Source of the DNA: Oceanospirillum linum | GTDB taxonomy: Bacteria; Pseudomonadota; Gammaproteobacteria; Pseudomonadales; Halomonadaceae | Direction: 5' to 3' | Assembly (NCBI RefSeq): GCF_001995095.2 | Contig: NZ_MTSD02000011.1 | Coordinates: 1-33,207, forward strand | Length of the DNA: 33,207 bases | Shown here: piece after piece, positions 24,456 through 33,080 of the stretch | How the letters are laid out: the number at the start of each line of letters is the position of its first letter | Position numbering within the stretch: position 1 is the first letter of the stretch | The notes under the pieces: model-generated | The model's database searches: none | Told to the model about the DNA's origin: nothing | Seen by the model: only the letters and a program-made list of their open reading frames with translations | Program-made: the position numbers and the translations under genes

Positions 24456-25844
24456 TCAGGCAAGTCGTACAACGACAGGGGTGCCCCGTTTAGCATACTC
24501 AGCTTCCAGCACCTGCTTTAGCTTTTTCCGGGCTGCAGAATCACCATGAATAAGACTGATATTCCCCGGCAAACGCCGCATTCCAAGGACAAAGCGCACC
24601 AGATCGGACTGATCTGCATGGGCGGAATAACCGGACAGCGCCGCCACCTGCGCCCGCACATCATAGCGCTTACCCTCCAGCTCAACCCAACCGCCCCTTG
24701 GGCCATACTTTAAGAGTGCCGCCCCCGGTGTCCCCGCAGCCTGATAGCCCACAAACAGAACCTGATGCCGTTTGTCACCCAGGCAGGCCTTCAGATAATT
24801 AACAATGCGGCCACCGGCAGCCATACCACTGGCGGCAATCACCACCGCCGGACGCCGGTAACGGCTTAAATACTCCACCGTCAGCTGATGCTCCCCATGA
24901 TCGCCCACCGTATACAGCGTCTCAAAATTAAGCGGATGTCTGCCGCTGCCCAGCCGACGCCTTGCCTCAGCATCCCAGAACGGCTTAAGTTTCCGGTAAA
25001 CCTCAGTAAAGCGCGCCGCCAGTGGAGAATCCACAATCACCTCTAACTGTTTTAGGGGTGAATCAGCGTCAGCTTTATGGATCAGATGTTCAATCTCGTA
25101 CAGCAGCTCCTGGGTGCGACCAATACTGAAGGCCGGAATCAGCAGGCAACCCTCCTGTTCAATAGAGCGCTGCAGATACCCCAGAAGCGCCGCAGAACGC
25201 TGCCGCCGGTTTTCGTGGCTCTTATCACCATAGGTGCTTTCAAGAAAAAGCCTATCCGCCTGATACGGTGATCTCGGCGCTGGCAGTAACGGCGACCAGG
25301 GCGCGCCTAAGTCACCGGAAAAGACCACACGTTCAGCGTTATCGGGCCGCTGCAGATCACACTCCACAAAGGCCGAACCCAATATATGTCCCGCCCGCTG
25401 CAACTTAAGCCTGAGACGGACCCCGCCCTCATCGTAAATGCCGTGCCACTGCTTATAAGGCAGGGCAACCAACTGAGAGGTCAGTTGCTTTAAAACCCGC
25501 TCAATCAAGCGCTTATCGCGGGTAAAGCCGATCTCCAGCGCATCCTCAATCACCAGAGGCAACAACATCGCCGAAGGCTCAGAACAGATAATCGGCCCCT
25601 TATACCCCGCCGCCAGCAGGTAGGGTAAACGGCCCACATGATCGATATGCACATGGGTGATCACCACCGCTTGCACCGATGTCAGATCAAACTCAATGGT
25701 CAGATCCTCCCGGTCCCGGGCCTCATCCCCCTGAAACAAGCCGCAATCCACCAGCACCGAACATGCCGCAGAAAGAAAAAGCTGATGACAACTTCCGGTA
25801 ACTCCCTCGGCACCACCGTGGTGCACAACCCTTGGATAAGACAT
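24456..25844 (-). CDS. Beta-CASP metallo-beta-lactamase-fold RNA nuclease
   Basis: 462-aa cytoplasmic enzyme of the beta-CASP branch of MBL-fold hydrolases, which cleave RNA using two zinc ions. Metal ligands lie in VITHVHIDHVGRLPYLL (HxHxDH at 64-69), in GHILGSAFVE (His) and in FSGDLGA (Asp). The beta-CASP motifs are LESTYGDKSHE, IVDSPLAARFTEVYRK, VVIAASGMAAGGRIVNYLK, VLFVGYQAAGTPGAALL and LSGYSAHADQSDL. The start is fixed by a strong AAGGAGG site 5 nt before the ATG at 25844. Homologues in gammaproteobacteria are often free-standing, with unknown RNA targets. It has no evident link to glycan synthesis. Confidence 0.9.
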   Translation of the reverse strand: MSYPRVVHHGGAEGVTGSCHQLFLSAACSVLVDCGLFQGDEARDREDLTIEFDLTSVQAVVITHVHIDHVGRLPYLLAAGYKGPIICSEPSAMLLPLVIEDALEIGFTRDKRLIERVLKQLTSQLVALPYKQWHGIYDEGGVRLRLKLQRAGHILGSAFVECDLQRPDNAERVVFSGDLGAPWSPLLPAPRSPYQADRLFLESTYGDKSHENRRQRSAALLGYLQRSIEQEGCLLIPAFSIGRTQELLYEIEHLIHKADADSPLKQLEVIVDSPLAARFTEVYRKLKPFWDAEARRRLGSGRHPLNFETLYTVGDHGEHQLTVEYLSRYRRPAVVIAASGMAAGGRIVNYLKACLGDKRHQVLFVGYQAAGTPGAALLKYGPRGGWVELEGKRYDVRAQVAALSGYSAHADQSDLVRFVLGMRRLPGNISLIHGDSAARKKLKQVLEAEYAKRGTPVVVRLA

Positions 25845-26128
25845 CCTGTCCTCCTTACACATATCCTTAAATTCCTATCAAAACCGCATTACAACCCTAA
25901 GCTGTCCACAACAGTATTATGACCTTTTTAAGGTTTAGCAGAGCCCGCGTAAAAATCCAGTCCAGAGTAAAATCCCCAGAAAGTGCTGTTTAAAATCAGA
26001 TATAAATCGGCTAAATTAGCCCGCGAATGCAAGAACCGTTAATAAAGCGAAGGTTAAATTAGAATAAAACCGTTAAAAGCAGCAGCGCTATTGCAAGGAC
26101 TTTGACTTAATTTCTAAGGAACATTGAA

Positions 26129-27115
26129 ATGAAGAAGCAAAAAAACCTTCTTGTCACAGGTATCAGTCTGGCCATTCTAAGTGGCTGTGGTGGTGGCAGC
26201 AGTGACAGTGATAGTCTTGATGACGCATCCGCAACCCGCCTGAAAGGAACCGCAGCCACAGGTGCTGCCATTGCCAACCAACCGGTGATTGCCAAATGTG
26301 CCGATGGCACAGGCTTCCTGAGCAGTGTTGTCACAGATACTGACGGCGAGTGGAGCGGCGACATTGGCGAGAACGCACTACCCTGCGCCCTGAAGGTTAA
26401 CAGCCCGCTACTGAACAGTGATCTGTACAGCTTTGCCAGCAGCTTCGGCACCGTTAATATCACACCATTAACCAATCTGGTGGTTGCCCGCGCCGCCGCC
26501 ACATCCCCGGAAGACTGGTTCAGCCGTACCGATATCAGTCTCAGCCAAAGCCAGCTTGATGCCGCCACCTCCAGCCTGACCAGCGCACTGTACAGCTCCG
26601 GCTTTGATCTGCCCAGCGGCAACCCGGTCACCACAGATTTTGATATTGGCGACGACTGGGACGAGGTACTGGACGACCTGCTGGCCTCCATCGAAAACAG
26701 CGGTAGTTTCGATGGCTATTCAACCCTGCTGACCAACTTCCTGGAAGGTAACAACACACTTCCGGTCTATGTAGACAGCGATATCGACTATGATGATGAC
26801 TATAGCGATATCATCCAAGACTTAGATGGCTATACCGCAGGCTATGACCTGACCATATCAACCTACGTAGACGAAACAGCTTCTCCGGTAGTTAGCTTTA
26901 TAGAAAAAACCATGAAACCTAACTCAAAAAGTGAGTTCTGTGTAGATGATCTGTATGACGACCTAAAAGACAGCAGCGGTGCATACACCTGGGAATTGGT
27001 AAGCTGTAGCTTCTCCGGTAACAGCGGGGAGATCCGCACGAAGACAGTTATTAACGTCAATGGCTTTAACAGCACCATCAACCAGAGAACAACTTACGTT
27101 TACAGCAAACGCTAA
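26129..27115 (+). CDS. Secreted lipoprotein of unknown function
   Basis: 328-aa predicted lipoprotein. A basic, hydrophobic leader (MKKQKNLLVTGISLAIL) ends in the lipobox LSGC, followed by a GGGSSDSDS linker. The next region (GTAATGAAIANQPVIAKCADGTGFLSSVVTDTDGEW) resembles carboxypeptidase-regulatory/SdrD-like beta-sandwich repeats found in surface lipoproteins. The central part is very acidic with DIDYDDDYSDIIQDLD near residues 216-231. The C-terminal region has two further Cys, in SEFCVDDL and VSCSF. An AAGGA site lies 8 nt before the ATG. It is a single-gene plus-strand unit, convergent with the rhamnan-type gene and followed by REP elements. No specific function can be assigned. Confidence 0.82.
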   Translation: MKKQKNLLVTGISLAILSGCGGGSSDSDSLDDASATRLKGTAATGAAIANQPVIAKCADGTGFLSSVVTDTDGEWSGDIGENALPCALKVNSPLLNSDLYSFASSFGTVNITPLTNLVVARAAATSPEDWFSRTDISLSQSQLDAATSSLTSALYSSGFDLPSGNPVTTDFDIGDDWDEVLDDLLASIENSGSFDGYSTLLTNFLEGNNTLPVYVDSDIDYDDDYSDIIQDLDGYTAGYDLTISTYVDETASPVVSFIEKTMKPNSKSEFCVDDLYDDLKDSSGAYTWELVSCSFSGNSGEIRTKTVINVNGFNSTINQRTTYVYSKR

Positions 27116-27180
27116 ACCTTACTGAAAGCGCATAGTAAACAGTGCACATAATAAATAGCGTACAAAGTAAACGGTGCGGG

Positions 27181-27358
27181 GCATTTAACGCTACCCGTGT
27201 TGTCGCCCTAAAGGGCGACCTACAGAAAAGGTGAGAAGGACGACCTTCATTAGCGTCATGCAAAATGTAGGTCGGGCTTTAGCCTGTCAACGATCCCGCC
27301 GTAAACGCCAATTCGGCATTTAACGCTACCCGTGTTGTCGCCCTAAAGGGCGACCTAC
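27181..27358. repeat. REP-type palindrome cluster B between convergent genes
   Basis: Three GTAG-type palindromes lie at 27200-27223, 27267-27288 and 27335-27358. The first and third read TTGTCGCCCTAAAGGGCGAC followed by CTAC. The middle one is the inverted type, GTAGGTCGGGCTTTAGCC. A 43-bp segment is exactly repeated at 27181-27223 and 27316-27358 (period 135). Decayed fragments are seen near 27236-27246 and 27371-27384. The cluster lies between the 3' ends of the lipoprotein and rhamnan-F-type genes, a usual place for REPs, and could act as a bidirectional transcript end. Confidence 0.8.
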
Positions 27359-27400
27359 GAGAAAAGATAGGAAGGGCAACCTACAGCGACCACCAACCTG

Positions 27401-30280
27401 CTAGCTTACAAGGCCGCGACCGCAGTAGTAATCATCTAAAGTTATTTTTTTCATAAATGCTAATTCTTCATCTGATAGCTGGCTTACAAAGGTTTCATAG
27501 AGCTGGCAAGCCACTTGAGTTGAAGGTGCAAACTCTGGCAATAACTGTTCGCGTATATTGATAGCATCGTCGACATAAGCCAATACACCTTGTTGTAGTT
27601 CTTCCCGTAGCGGTTGGCAGGCTGTTTCCTGTAAAGACAGATCACGGAAAACACCGGCTATTTGCTGCTCAGTCTCGGTGTATTTTACAACTTGTGCAGA
27701 GTCAGAACTTAAGAGTTTTTCTAACTCAAAATTGTAGCGATACATTAGAGGGGCACCAACAGTCGGTTGAACACCCTCATAGTAACAGCCCGTGGTATCA
27801 ACACTGTGGCGTTGTGCTACAGCCTCCGAACGGTCATCGGTCAGCAGGTAATGGCCCTGCGTTGATTGGGTTAGCAGCCCATTAAGGTATCCCTGAATGG
27901 TGGCACCATAACCCACATCAACGACCGTTTGTTTGCCATCAGCTTCCATTCCCTGACTGGCTAAATACTTCAGTAAGGCGGCTTTTTCTACGGCTGCAGC
28001 AGCAAGGATATCAGCTTCCAGCAGCTTGAAGAGTTCGAGTAGGTGCTTAGTGTTTCCATCACGTACTTCAACCTGTTTATCTGCCTGCCAGTTCGTTTGC
28101 TCAGAAATGGTTTGCCACTGCTCGGCACTTAAACTAAGACCGAAGCGTTCTTTCAAAAAGCCCGCCAGGTTATTAGAGTAATAATTGTTCCGGGCAATTT
28201 TGAGAATATCATCCAGGTTCTTCAGCGATGGCACACTAACGGCGCGACGCGAAACAACCAGATAATGGCTGCTGGCAGACACGTCAAGGTTAGCCGTCCA
28301 ACGATCAAACACCTGCTTAATAAGCTCCCCTTCCCGGGCAAGAAAATACAAGCGCTCAATATTATTGTCCCGCGCTTGCTCTGACAGCCAGTGCGCAAAG
28401 CCCGTTAACAAAGGCCCAACCAGGCTATAACCTATATTAAATGCGGTAGGTTTAATTAAGTTGTAGGGGTTAAGCTGTGGATAGGCGACTGCAGCAAAGT
28501 TCTTTTGTAACACCAAACCCAAGGTTAGCTGGGCATTTAAATCGCCCTGTTGCTCAATGTTTTCCAGCAGTCGACGCCAGCGCGGTAGTGAACGGGTAAT
28601 ATCGGTGGCACGTAAGGTGTGCAGTGCATTTGCGCCTAAATCGAGTGGAATCTGTAAATCGGAACGTTCATTATCACCCACCATAAGAAACTCTTGGGGC
28701 TGCAAAGCATATTTATCGAACAGATACTTGTAGAGCTCGCCAGTATCTTTACGCAGGCCAATATCACTGGAAAGATACAGTGATTGCCAGCCTTCAATAC
28801 CATGATCATGCAAGGTAGTTTTTATGTGCTCTACAGGAAGAAACATATCCGAGATAAGCACAACAGGTTTGCCGGTGGCCAGAGCCTTATGAAACAGCTC
28901 TAAACCGCCTTTGCGCGGTTTAACACTGGCGTACTCAACCTGCTCTTCCAGTGCCTGCAACTGACTGACCTGTTCTTGCGGCAGACCGGTCATCTTCTGA
29001 AAATGTTGATAAACAACGTGCAGATTAATATCGCGACCGGCTTGTTGTCGGGCACTTGCTTCAGCCTGTGCACGGTATTCCAGATAGATTTTTCCTAAAT
29101 TTGGGTTCTCCGGGGAACGGCCTGCCCGAAGCGCAACAATTTCTTTAACCGCTTCCGGGTCCAGCATAGGGCGAGTGAGCAGGGTGTCAAAAATATCAAA
29201 GCCGATCAGTTTTACTTTTGAAGCATTAAGCTCTTGATGGATTATTTCAAAGCTACGCTCTAGCACAGTATTGAAACGCCAGGCTGACCAGCTGGGTGTT
29301 TGCCTGTCTTTAATGATTCCAATGGGATAGCCTTGACTGGGGCTGACCAGGCCCAGCAAACGCTCTAAACAATGGGCAAAAGTGCCGTCGGTTTGCCCAG
29401 CTTCCTCAGCAAAATCATTTAGGGTAATTCCGGCATCAAACAGCGGCTTAATAGCCGCTGTACGCGCCCAAAACATAGTACCGGCAGGAAAGTCAAAATA
29501 GACATTAGGGAAGTGACGAATACCCAGACGTGCACACCATTGAGCCCCCAAAGCCTTATTAGCCAGCCAATGGTTAGCAAAATAAGGTATCAGGTAAAAA
29601 TTCTGCGGGTAAACAAGGCCACGGGCATGATTGCCCTGTAGCAAAGTAAAAATTCTGCGAATCTGCTCCGGGCTACCCAGCAGGCTGCTACACAGGTATT
29701 GACGCCAACCCTCAGTTGCACCTTTGTTGTACAAAGACTTTTTACTGTGTAAATGAGCCACGTAATCATATCGGGCAAGTTGTTCACCAAAGGCACAAAA
29801 CATAGGAGCGATATCACGCCCACGATTAGCCACCACTTCTATTTTAAGATGCTTAAGCAGTGGGAGGTTACTGAATTTTTCCTGACAGATGGCCTTGCCC
29901 TGTTCATCCGTTACAGAGATGTATAAGTCATAATTAAACGGCATGTTTTTTAAATAGCCAACAAATTCATCAGACAGATCGGTGTAATACATGTGCAGAT
30001 GAATAGCAATGCGGCCCAGTGATTTTTTTGCTGGCGGCAAGTCTTCAATTAAAATTAATTCTTCACAATGATTTATAGCAGGCGTTAAAATCTTGCTATT
30101 TTTCCACATATGGAAGTGTGGCGTGCCATAAAAAACCCAGGGAAACACCCGATAAATAAAGTTCACCAATGGGTTTCTTATCTTTACTGGCAGTTTCCAG
30201 TAAACACGCTTAGCCAACGATAAAAAAATCTCGCGCAACCGTAATACTTTATTTTTAGCTGATTGAATCAGGATATTCAT
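27401..30280 (-). CDS. Rhamnan synthesis F-domain / HAD-like protein
   Basis: 959-aa multidomain cell-surface polysaccharide protein. Residues about 90-345 match the rhamnan synthesis protein F (RgpF) family: IAIHLHMYYTDLSDEFVGYL, NRGRDIAPMF, VAHLHSKKS and FPAGTMFWAR. Residues 358-580 form an HAD-superfamily domain with GFDIFDTLLTRP (nucleophile Asp 362), LISDMFLP and VGDNERSDLQIP. The last 380 residues hold no motif I recognise. Similar fusions occur in O-antigen and capsule clusters, where the F domain is thought to act in rhamnose-containing glycan assembly. The N-terminal 50 residues are basic and amphipathic, consistent with membrane association. The ribosome site is weak. It lies 57 nt after a family 2 glycosyltransferase gene and is probably co-transcribed with it. 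Confidence 0.85.
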   Translation of the reverse strand: MNILIQSAKNKVLRLREIFLSLAKRVYWKLPVKIRNPLVNFIYRVFPWVFYGTPHFHMWKNSKILTPAINHCEELILIEDLPPAKKSLGRIAIHLHMYYTDLSDEFVGYLKNMPFNYDLYISVTDEQGKAICQEKFSNLPLLKHLKIEVVANRGRDIAPMFCAFGEQLARYDYVAHLHSKKSLYNKGATEGWRQYLCSSLLGSPEQIRRIFTLLQGNHARGLVYPQNFYLIPYFANHWLANKALGAQWCARLGIRHFPNVYFDFPAGTMFWARTAAIKPLFDAGITLNDFAEEAGQTDGTFAHCLERLLGLVSPSQGYPIGIIKDRQTPSWSAWRFNTVLERSFEIIHQELNASKVKLIGFDIFDTLLTRPMLDPEAVKEIVALRAGRSPENPNLGKIYLEYRAQAEASARQQAGRDINLHVVYQHFQKMTGLPQEQVSQLQALEEQVEYASVKPRKGGLELFHKALATGKPVVLISDMFLPVEHIKTTLHDHGIEGWQSLYLSSDIGLRKDTGELYKYLFDKYALQPQEFLMVGDNERSDLQIPLDLGANALHTLRATDITRSLPRWRRLLENIEQQGDLNAQLTLGLVLQKNFAAVAYPQLNPYNLIKPTAFNIGYSLVGPLLTGFAHWLSEQARDNNIERLYFLAREGELIKQVFDRWTANLDVSASSHYLVVSRRAVSVPSLKNLDDILKIARNNYYSNNLAGFLKERFGLSLSAEQWQTISEQTNWQADKQVEVRDGNTKHLLELFKLLEADILAAAAVEKAALLKYLASQGMEADGKQTVVDVGYGATIQGYLNGLLTQSTQGHYLLTDDRSEAVAQRHSVDTTGCYYEGVQPTVGAPLMYRYNFELEKLLSSDSAQVVKYTETEQQIAGVFRDLSLQETACQPLREELQQGVLAYVDDAINIREQLLPEFAPSTQVACQLYETFVSQLSDEELAFMKKITLDDYYCGRGLVS

Positions 30281-30337
30281 AACGTGGGGTAGTTTCCGTA
30301 AAATTTAATTAGGTTTATTATAACAACTTATAAATTA

Positions 30338-31297
30338 TTATAATTTATTAAAAATAGCAGAAAAAATTAATCCCAGATTACCCAGGAAAGTCTGACGGTA
30401 AAAACCGCAACGTTTTATTAAAATTAAACGCGAAATCATTTTTTTCTGTCGTGCTTCAATAAGGTTATCTATTATTTTTCGATTTTCAGATGTAAGCCTG
30501 TGCTCAAGGGTACGCAAAGCCGTAATATGTTGATCATTCCAGGTTTTAAAATGACCGTGCCAGAGTTTCAATATACGCTTATAACGAGCAGCAAAGGAAG
30601 AGTTCATACCAATTAAGTTATGCGGGTGCTGGCGATAACGTATAGAGGGATGACGATCATAATGCACCAAACCTCCACAGCCAGTGATTAAAATATAAAC
30701 CCACCAATCATGTATATTAATTGTTAAACCTTCGCCCGCCTCAACTAATAAATCACGTGCCGCATTATTAAAAACCATCGTATTACCGCCCGCAATATTT
30801 TGCATTAATGCATTAGCAAAACTAGGTTTTTTATTAAATAAAGGAGACAGGCCTATTTCATTGTTCTCTGTATCGACTAAACGAGTGCGGGAGCAATACA
30901 AAGCAGGCATATCAGAAGGTACTGATTGAAGAAAACGCAGCGCACGCTCAAGTTTGTCTGCCTCCCAAATATCGTCCTGATCAGAGTAAGCATAGTAATC
31001 TGCGACGATGTCGGTATTACAGGTTAAAGAAAGAAAATTAGCAGCAAAACCCCTGGCTGGGCCGGAAAGGACTTCCAGCGGCTGACCGGGCCAGCTTTGC
31101 TGACGTTCTCTCAGAATTTGTAGAGTGGTGTCCGTTGAACCATCGTCCGAAGCATAGACCTGCCAATTGGAGTGGCTTTGTGCTGAAAAAGAGTCAAGCT
31201 GTTCGTTAAGAAAGTGCTGGCCATTATAGGTACACAGTAAAATAGCTACTTTAGGGCAGGCAGCACCCTGATCTTTTTTGGCGATGTTCTCAGACAT
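30338..31297 (-). CDS. Glycosyltransferase family 2 (rhamnosyltransferase-like)
   Basis: 319-aa GT-A fold transferase. VAILLCTYNGQHFLNEQLDSFSAQS leads to YASDDGSTD (nucleotide-binding Asp at 51-52) and YAYSDQDDIWEADKL (DxD-type metal site around 106-109). This is the pattern of the rhamnosyltransferase-like GT2 subgroup. The C-terminal quarter is basic (RQKKMISRLILIKR) and may bind the inner membrane. The gene is AT-rich at both ends and lacks a clear Shine-Dalgarno site. It pairs with the rhamnan-F/HAD protein, supporting a rhamnose-type glycan, although no dTDP-rhamnose synthesis genes are in the window. Confidence 0.88.
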   Translation of the reverse strand: MSENIAKKDQGAACPKVAILLCTYNGQHFLNEQLDSFSAQSHSNWQVYASDDGSTDTTLQILRERQQSWPGQPLEVLSGPARGFAANFLSLTCNTDIVADYYAYSDQDDIWEADKLERALRFLQSVPSDMPALYCSRTRLVDTENNEIGLSPLFNKKPSFANALMQNIAGGNTMVFNNAARDLLVEAGEGLTINIHDWWVYILITGCGGLVHYDRHPSIRYRQHPHNLIGMNSSFAARYKRILKLWHGHFKTWNDQHITALRTLEHRLTSENRKIIDNLIEARQKKMISRLILIKRCGFYRQTFLGNLGLIFSAIFNKL

Positions 31298-31772
31298 TTT
31301 TTAAAAAACCTGCATAGCAAAATTTAAGTCAGCACATAAACCAGGCAGCTAACGGACAGGAGCCGTCCTTACAAAAAATAAGCCGTAGACACCAAAAAGG
31401 ATTGCGGGCAAGAGTAGCCAAACCAGCAGAGCGGAATTGTAGCAAAATGGTCTGAGATTAAAAAGTGATGCGCGTATGCGCAACGCCTGTTGATTCCTTA
31501 CAGTCTCAATCATTGCCAATGAGCCAAACTATTTCTGCTTTGCCCAGCAAAATCTGAGACAATATCGGCCTGTTTTTGATGGGCAGGCGGCTGAGCAGAT
31601 CCAGCCTGCCTATTTACCACAAGGCCAAAAATAGTTAGCACAAGACCACAGAAAGCCGAAACCCAGCATAAAACGGAGCCAAAAAGCTCACTAACGAATA
31701 AAAGGTTTTCTGCACTTGATAAACACATTAAAATAATTAATAAATACAACACTTTAGCATGGATAGGAGTTG
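31298..31772. other. 475-bp intergenic region between divergent glycosyltransferase genes
   Basis: It separates the minus-strand and plus-strand family 2 transferases, so both promoters should lie here. I see a small perfect inverted repeat, TGCGC-GTAT-GCGCA, at 31469-31482, and a hydrophobic 97-codon minus-strand frame without a ribosome site, which I do not accept as a gene. The right half becomes AT-rich towards 31740. Confidence 0.5.
31716..31743 (+). promoter_or_regulatory. Candidate promoter of the plus-strand glycosyltransferase
   Basis: TTGATA at 31716-31721 and TAATAA at 31738-31743 are separated by 16 nt, about 30 nt before the start codon and just upstream of an AGGAG ribosome site (31765-31769). 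The match is modest. Confidence 0.35.
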
Positions 31773-32891
31773 ATGGTGTCAACCGATGCAAACCTTGTTT
31801 CAATTTTAATCAGAACCCTTAACCGTCCTGTTACTCTTGCTAAAGCGGTAGATTCAGCATTACAGCAGACCCATCGCCCGTTAGAAGTTGTGATTGTTAA
31901 TGATGGTGGTGAAGCACCCGACCCAGAATTAGAAAGCCTGGCGAACGAACATCAGGTTCAGCTTAATGTGGTTAATTTAGAGGTTAACCAAGGACGCTCT
32001 AACGCCGCTAATGTGGCTTTAAAAGAGGCCCAGGGTGAAGCACTATTATTTTTAGATGATGACGACTGGATAGATCCGGATCATATATCTAAATTGCTTC
32101 CGGTATTACAGGAAAACGCTGAACTTATTGCTGTTTATTCAGACACTGCCTGTGTGTTTTCAGCAACTAAACCAGAGATACTGAAAGTTTTTGATTATGA
32201 GTTTGACCCTCAGCGGCTGGCTTATGAAAGTTACTTACCCATTCACTCAGTCTTATTTAAAAACAATAAAATAAGCCAGGCCTGCCAGTTTGATACCCGG
32301 TTAGATATGTATGAAGATTGGAACTTTTGGGTGCAACTGGTCGCTAAAGGGCAAATGCAACGCGTGCCGGGAGTAACGGCCTGGTATAGCGCCCAGTTAA
32401 GTGGCATGGGTATAGGTCTTGAACCACAGGATCACAGTGCAGAACTGGCTAAGTTTTTTAGATTAACAACGCCCTTTTATACTGATAAACAAATTAATGC
32501 ACTGCTATTTATGTGCTGGAATTTTTTTGGTCTTGAGCAATCAAAAAAACACAATGAAGGGTTATTATCAGAGCTGCAATTAGAACTCGCCAACAGCCGT
32601 CAGCGTGAGCAGCAGCAACAGCAGCAACAACAACAGCAACTGGCTAATAACCAACAGCGTGAACAAGAGCACGCCATCATAAAAGAAGAGTTAGATTCTT
32701 TAAGAAAAAGCCTGGCGGATATTACACAGCTTCTACAAGAAAAGAAGGGCATGGCTGCCTTGTATGAAAAAATAAAGCATAAAAGCTTTACATTTTTTAG
32801 TTTGTTAGCGGACGGTAACTTACAAGGCATTAAAGTACATTTATTTAAAAACATAAAAAATGTTCTTAAAAGAATCAAAATAATAAAATAG
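31773..32891 (+). CDS. Glycosyltransferase family 2 with poly-Gln coiled-coil tail
   Basis: 372-aa protein. Residues 1-245 form a GT-A domain with VSILIRTLNRPVTLAKAVDSALQQ, IVNDGG (43-46) and LLFLDDDDWIDPDHI (metal-binding Asp at 95-98). Residues about 260-345 form a helical, Gln/Glu-rich segment with ten consecutive Gln, then heptad-like IKEELDSLRKSLADITQLLQEK. The C-terminus is Lys-rich (NIKNVLKRIKIIK) and probably membrane-binding. The AGGAG site lies 3 nt from the ATG and 6 nt from the following GTG (31776), so the true start may be the GTG. It is AT-rich, on the opposite strand to the other glycan genes, and flanked by REP and IS sequences, suggesting late acquisition. The sugar is unknown. 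Confidence 0.87.
   Translation: MVSTDANLVSILIRTLNRPVTLAKAVDSALQQTHRPLEVVIVNDGGEAPDPELESLANEHQVQLNVVNLEVNQGRSNAANVALKEAQGEALLFLDDDDWIDPDHISKLLPVLQENAELIAVYSDTACVFSATKPEILKVFDYEFDPQRLAYESYLPIHSVLFKNNKISQACQFDTRLDMYEDWNFWVQLVAKGQMQRVPGVTAWYSAQLSGMGIGLEPQDHSAELAKFFRLTTPFYTDKQINALLFMCWNFFGLEQSKKHNEGLLSELQLELANSRQREQQQQQQQQQQLANNQQREQEHAIIKEELDSLRKSLADITQLLQEKKGMAALYEKIKHKSFTFFSLLADGNLQGIKVHLFKNIKNVLKRIKIIK
32610..32639 (+). repeat. Ten-codon CAG/CAA (poly-Gln) tract
   Basis: Ten Gln codons in a row (mixed CAG and CAA) lie inside the coiled-coil part of the glycosyltransferase. The flanking peptide LANSRQREQ / LANNQQREQ is itself duplicated on either side, suggesting local tandem duplication. A length change in whole codons would not break the frame. 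Confidence 0.85.
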
Positions 32892-32917
32892 TATTATTTT
32901 ATTAGCCACGCTCAAAT

Positions 32918-33080
32918 GCAGGTCGGGTTTAGCCCGTCAGGATTGTCGCCCTAAAGGACGACCTACATTGCACGGAGTGTAACGCCATTCCCGTATTTTT
33001 GTAGGTCGTGGCTTTAGCCCGACGCGGATCCATCGATAATCGCTAGGCCCGGTATTTAACGCTGCCTATGTTGTCGCCCT
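32918..33080. repeat. REP-type palindrome cluster C, last copy truncated
   Basis: Palindromes lie at 32918-32940 (GCAGGTCGGGTTTAGCCCGTC type), 32943-32966 (TTGTCGCCCTAAAGGACGAC plus CTAC), 33001-33023 (GTAGGTCGTGGCTTTAGCCC type) and a half copy, TTGTCGCCCT, at 33071-33080. The last one stops at CCCT, exactly where the IS110-type end begins. No other gene is seen between 32892 and 33114. Confidence 0.78.

Noticed and set aside
31510-31803. 97-codon minus-strand frame with two hydrophobic stretches between the divergent glycosyltransferases
   Set aside because: It starts inside the plus-strand glycosyltransferase, no in-frame ATG has a ribosome site, and it shows no recognisable family. Hydrophobicity alone in AT-rich DNA is weak evidence.
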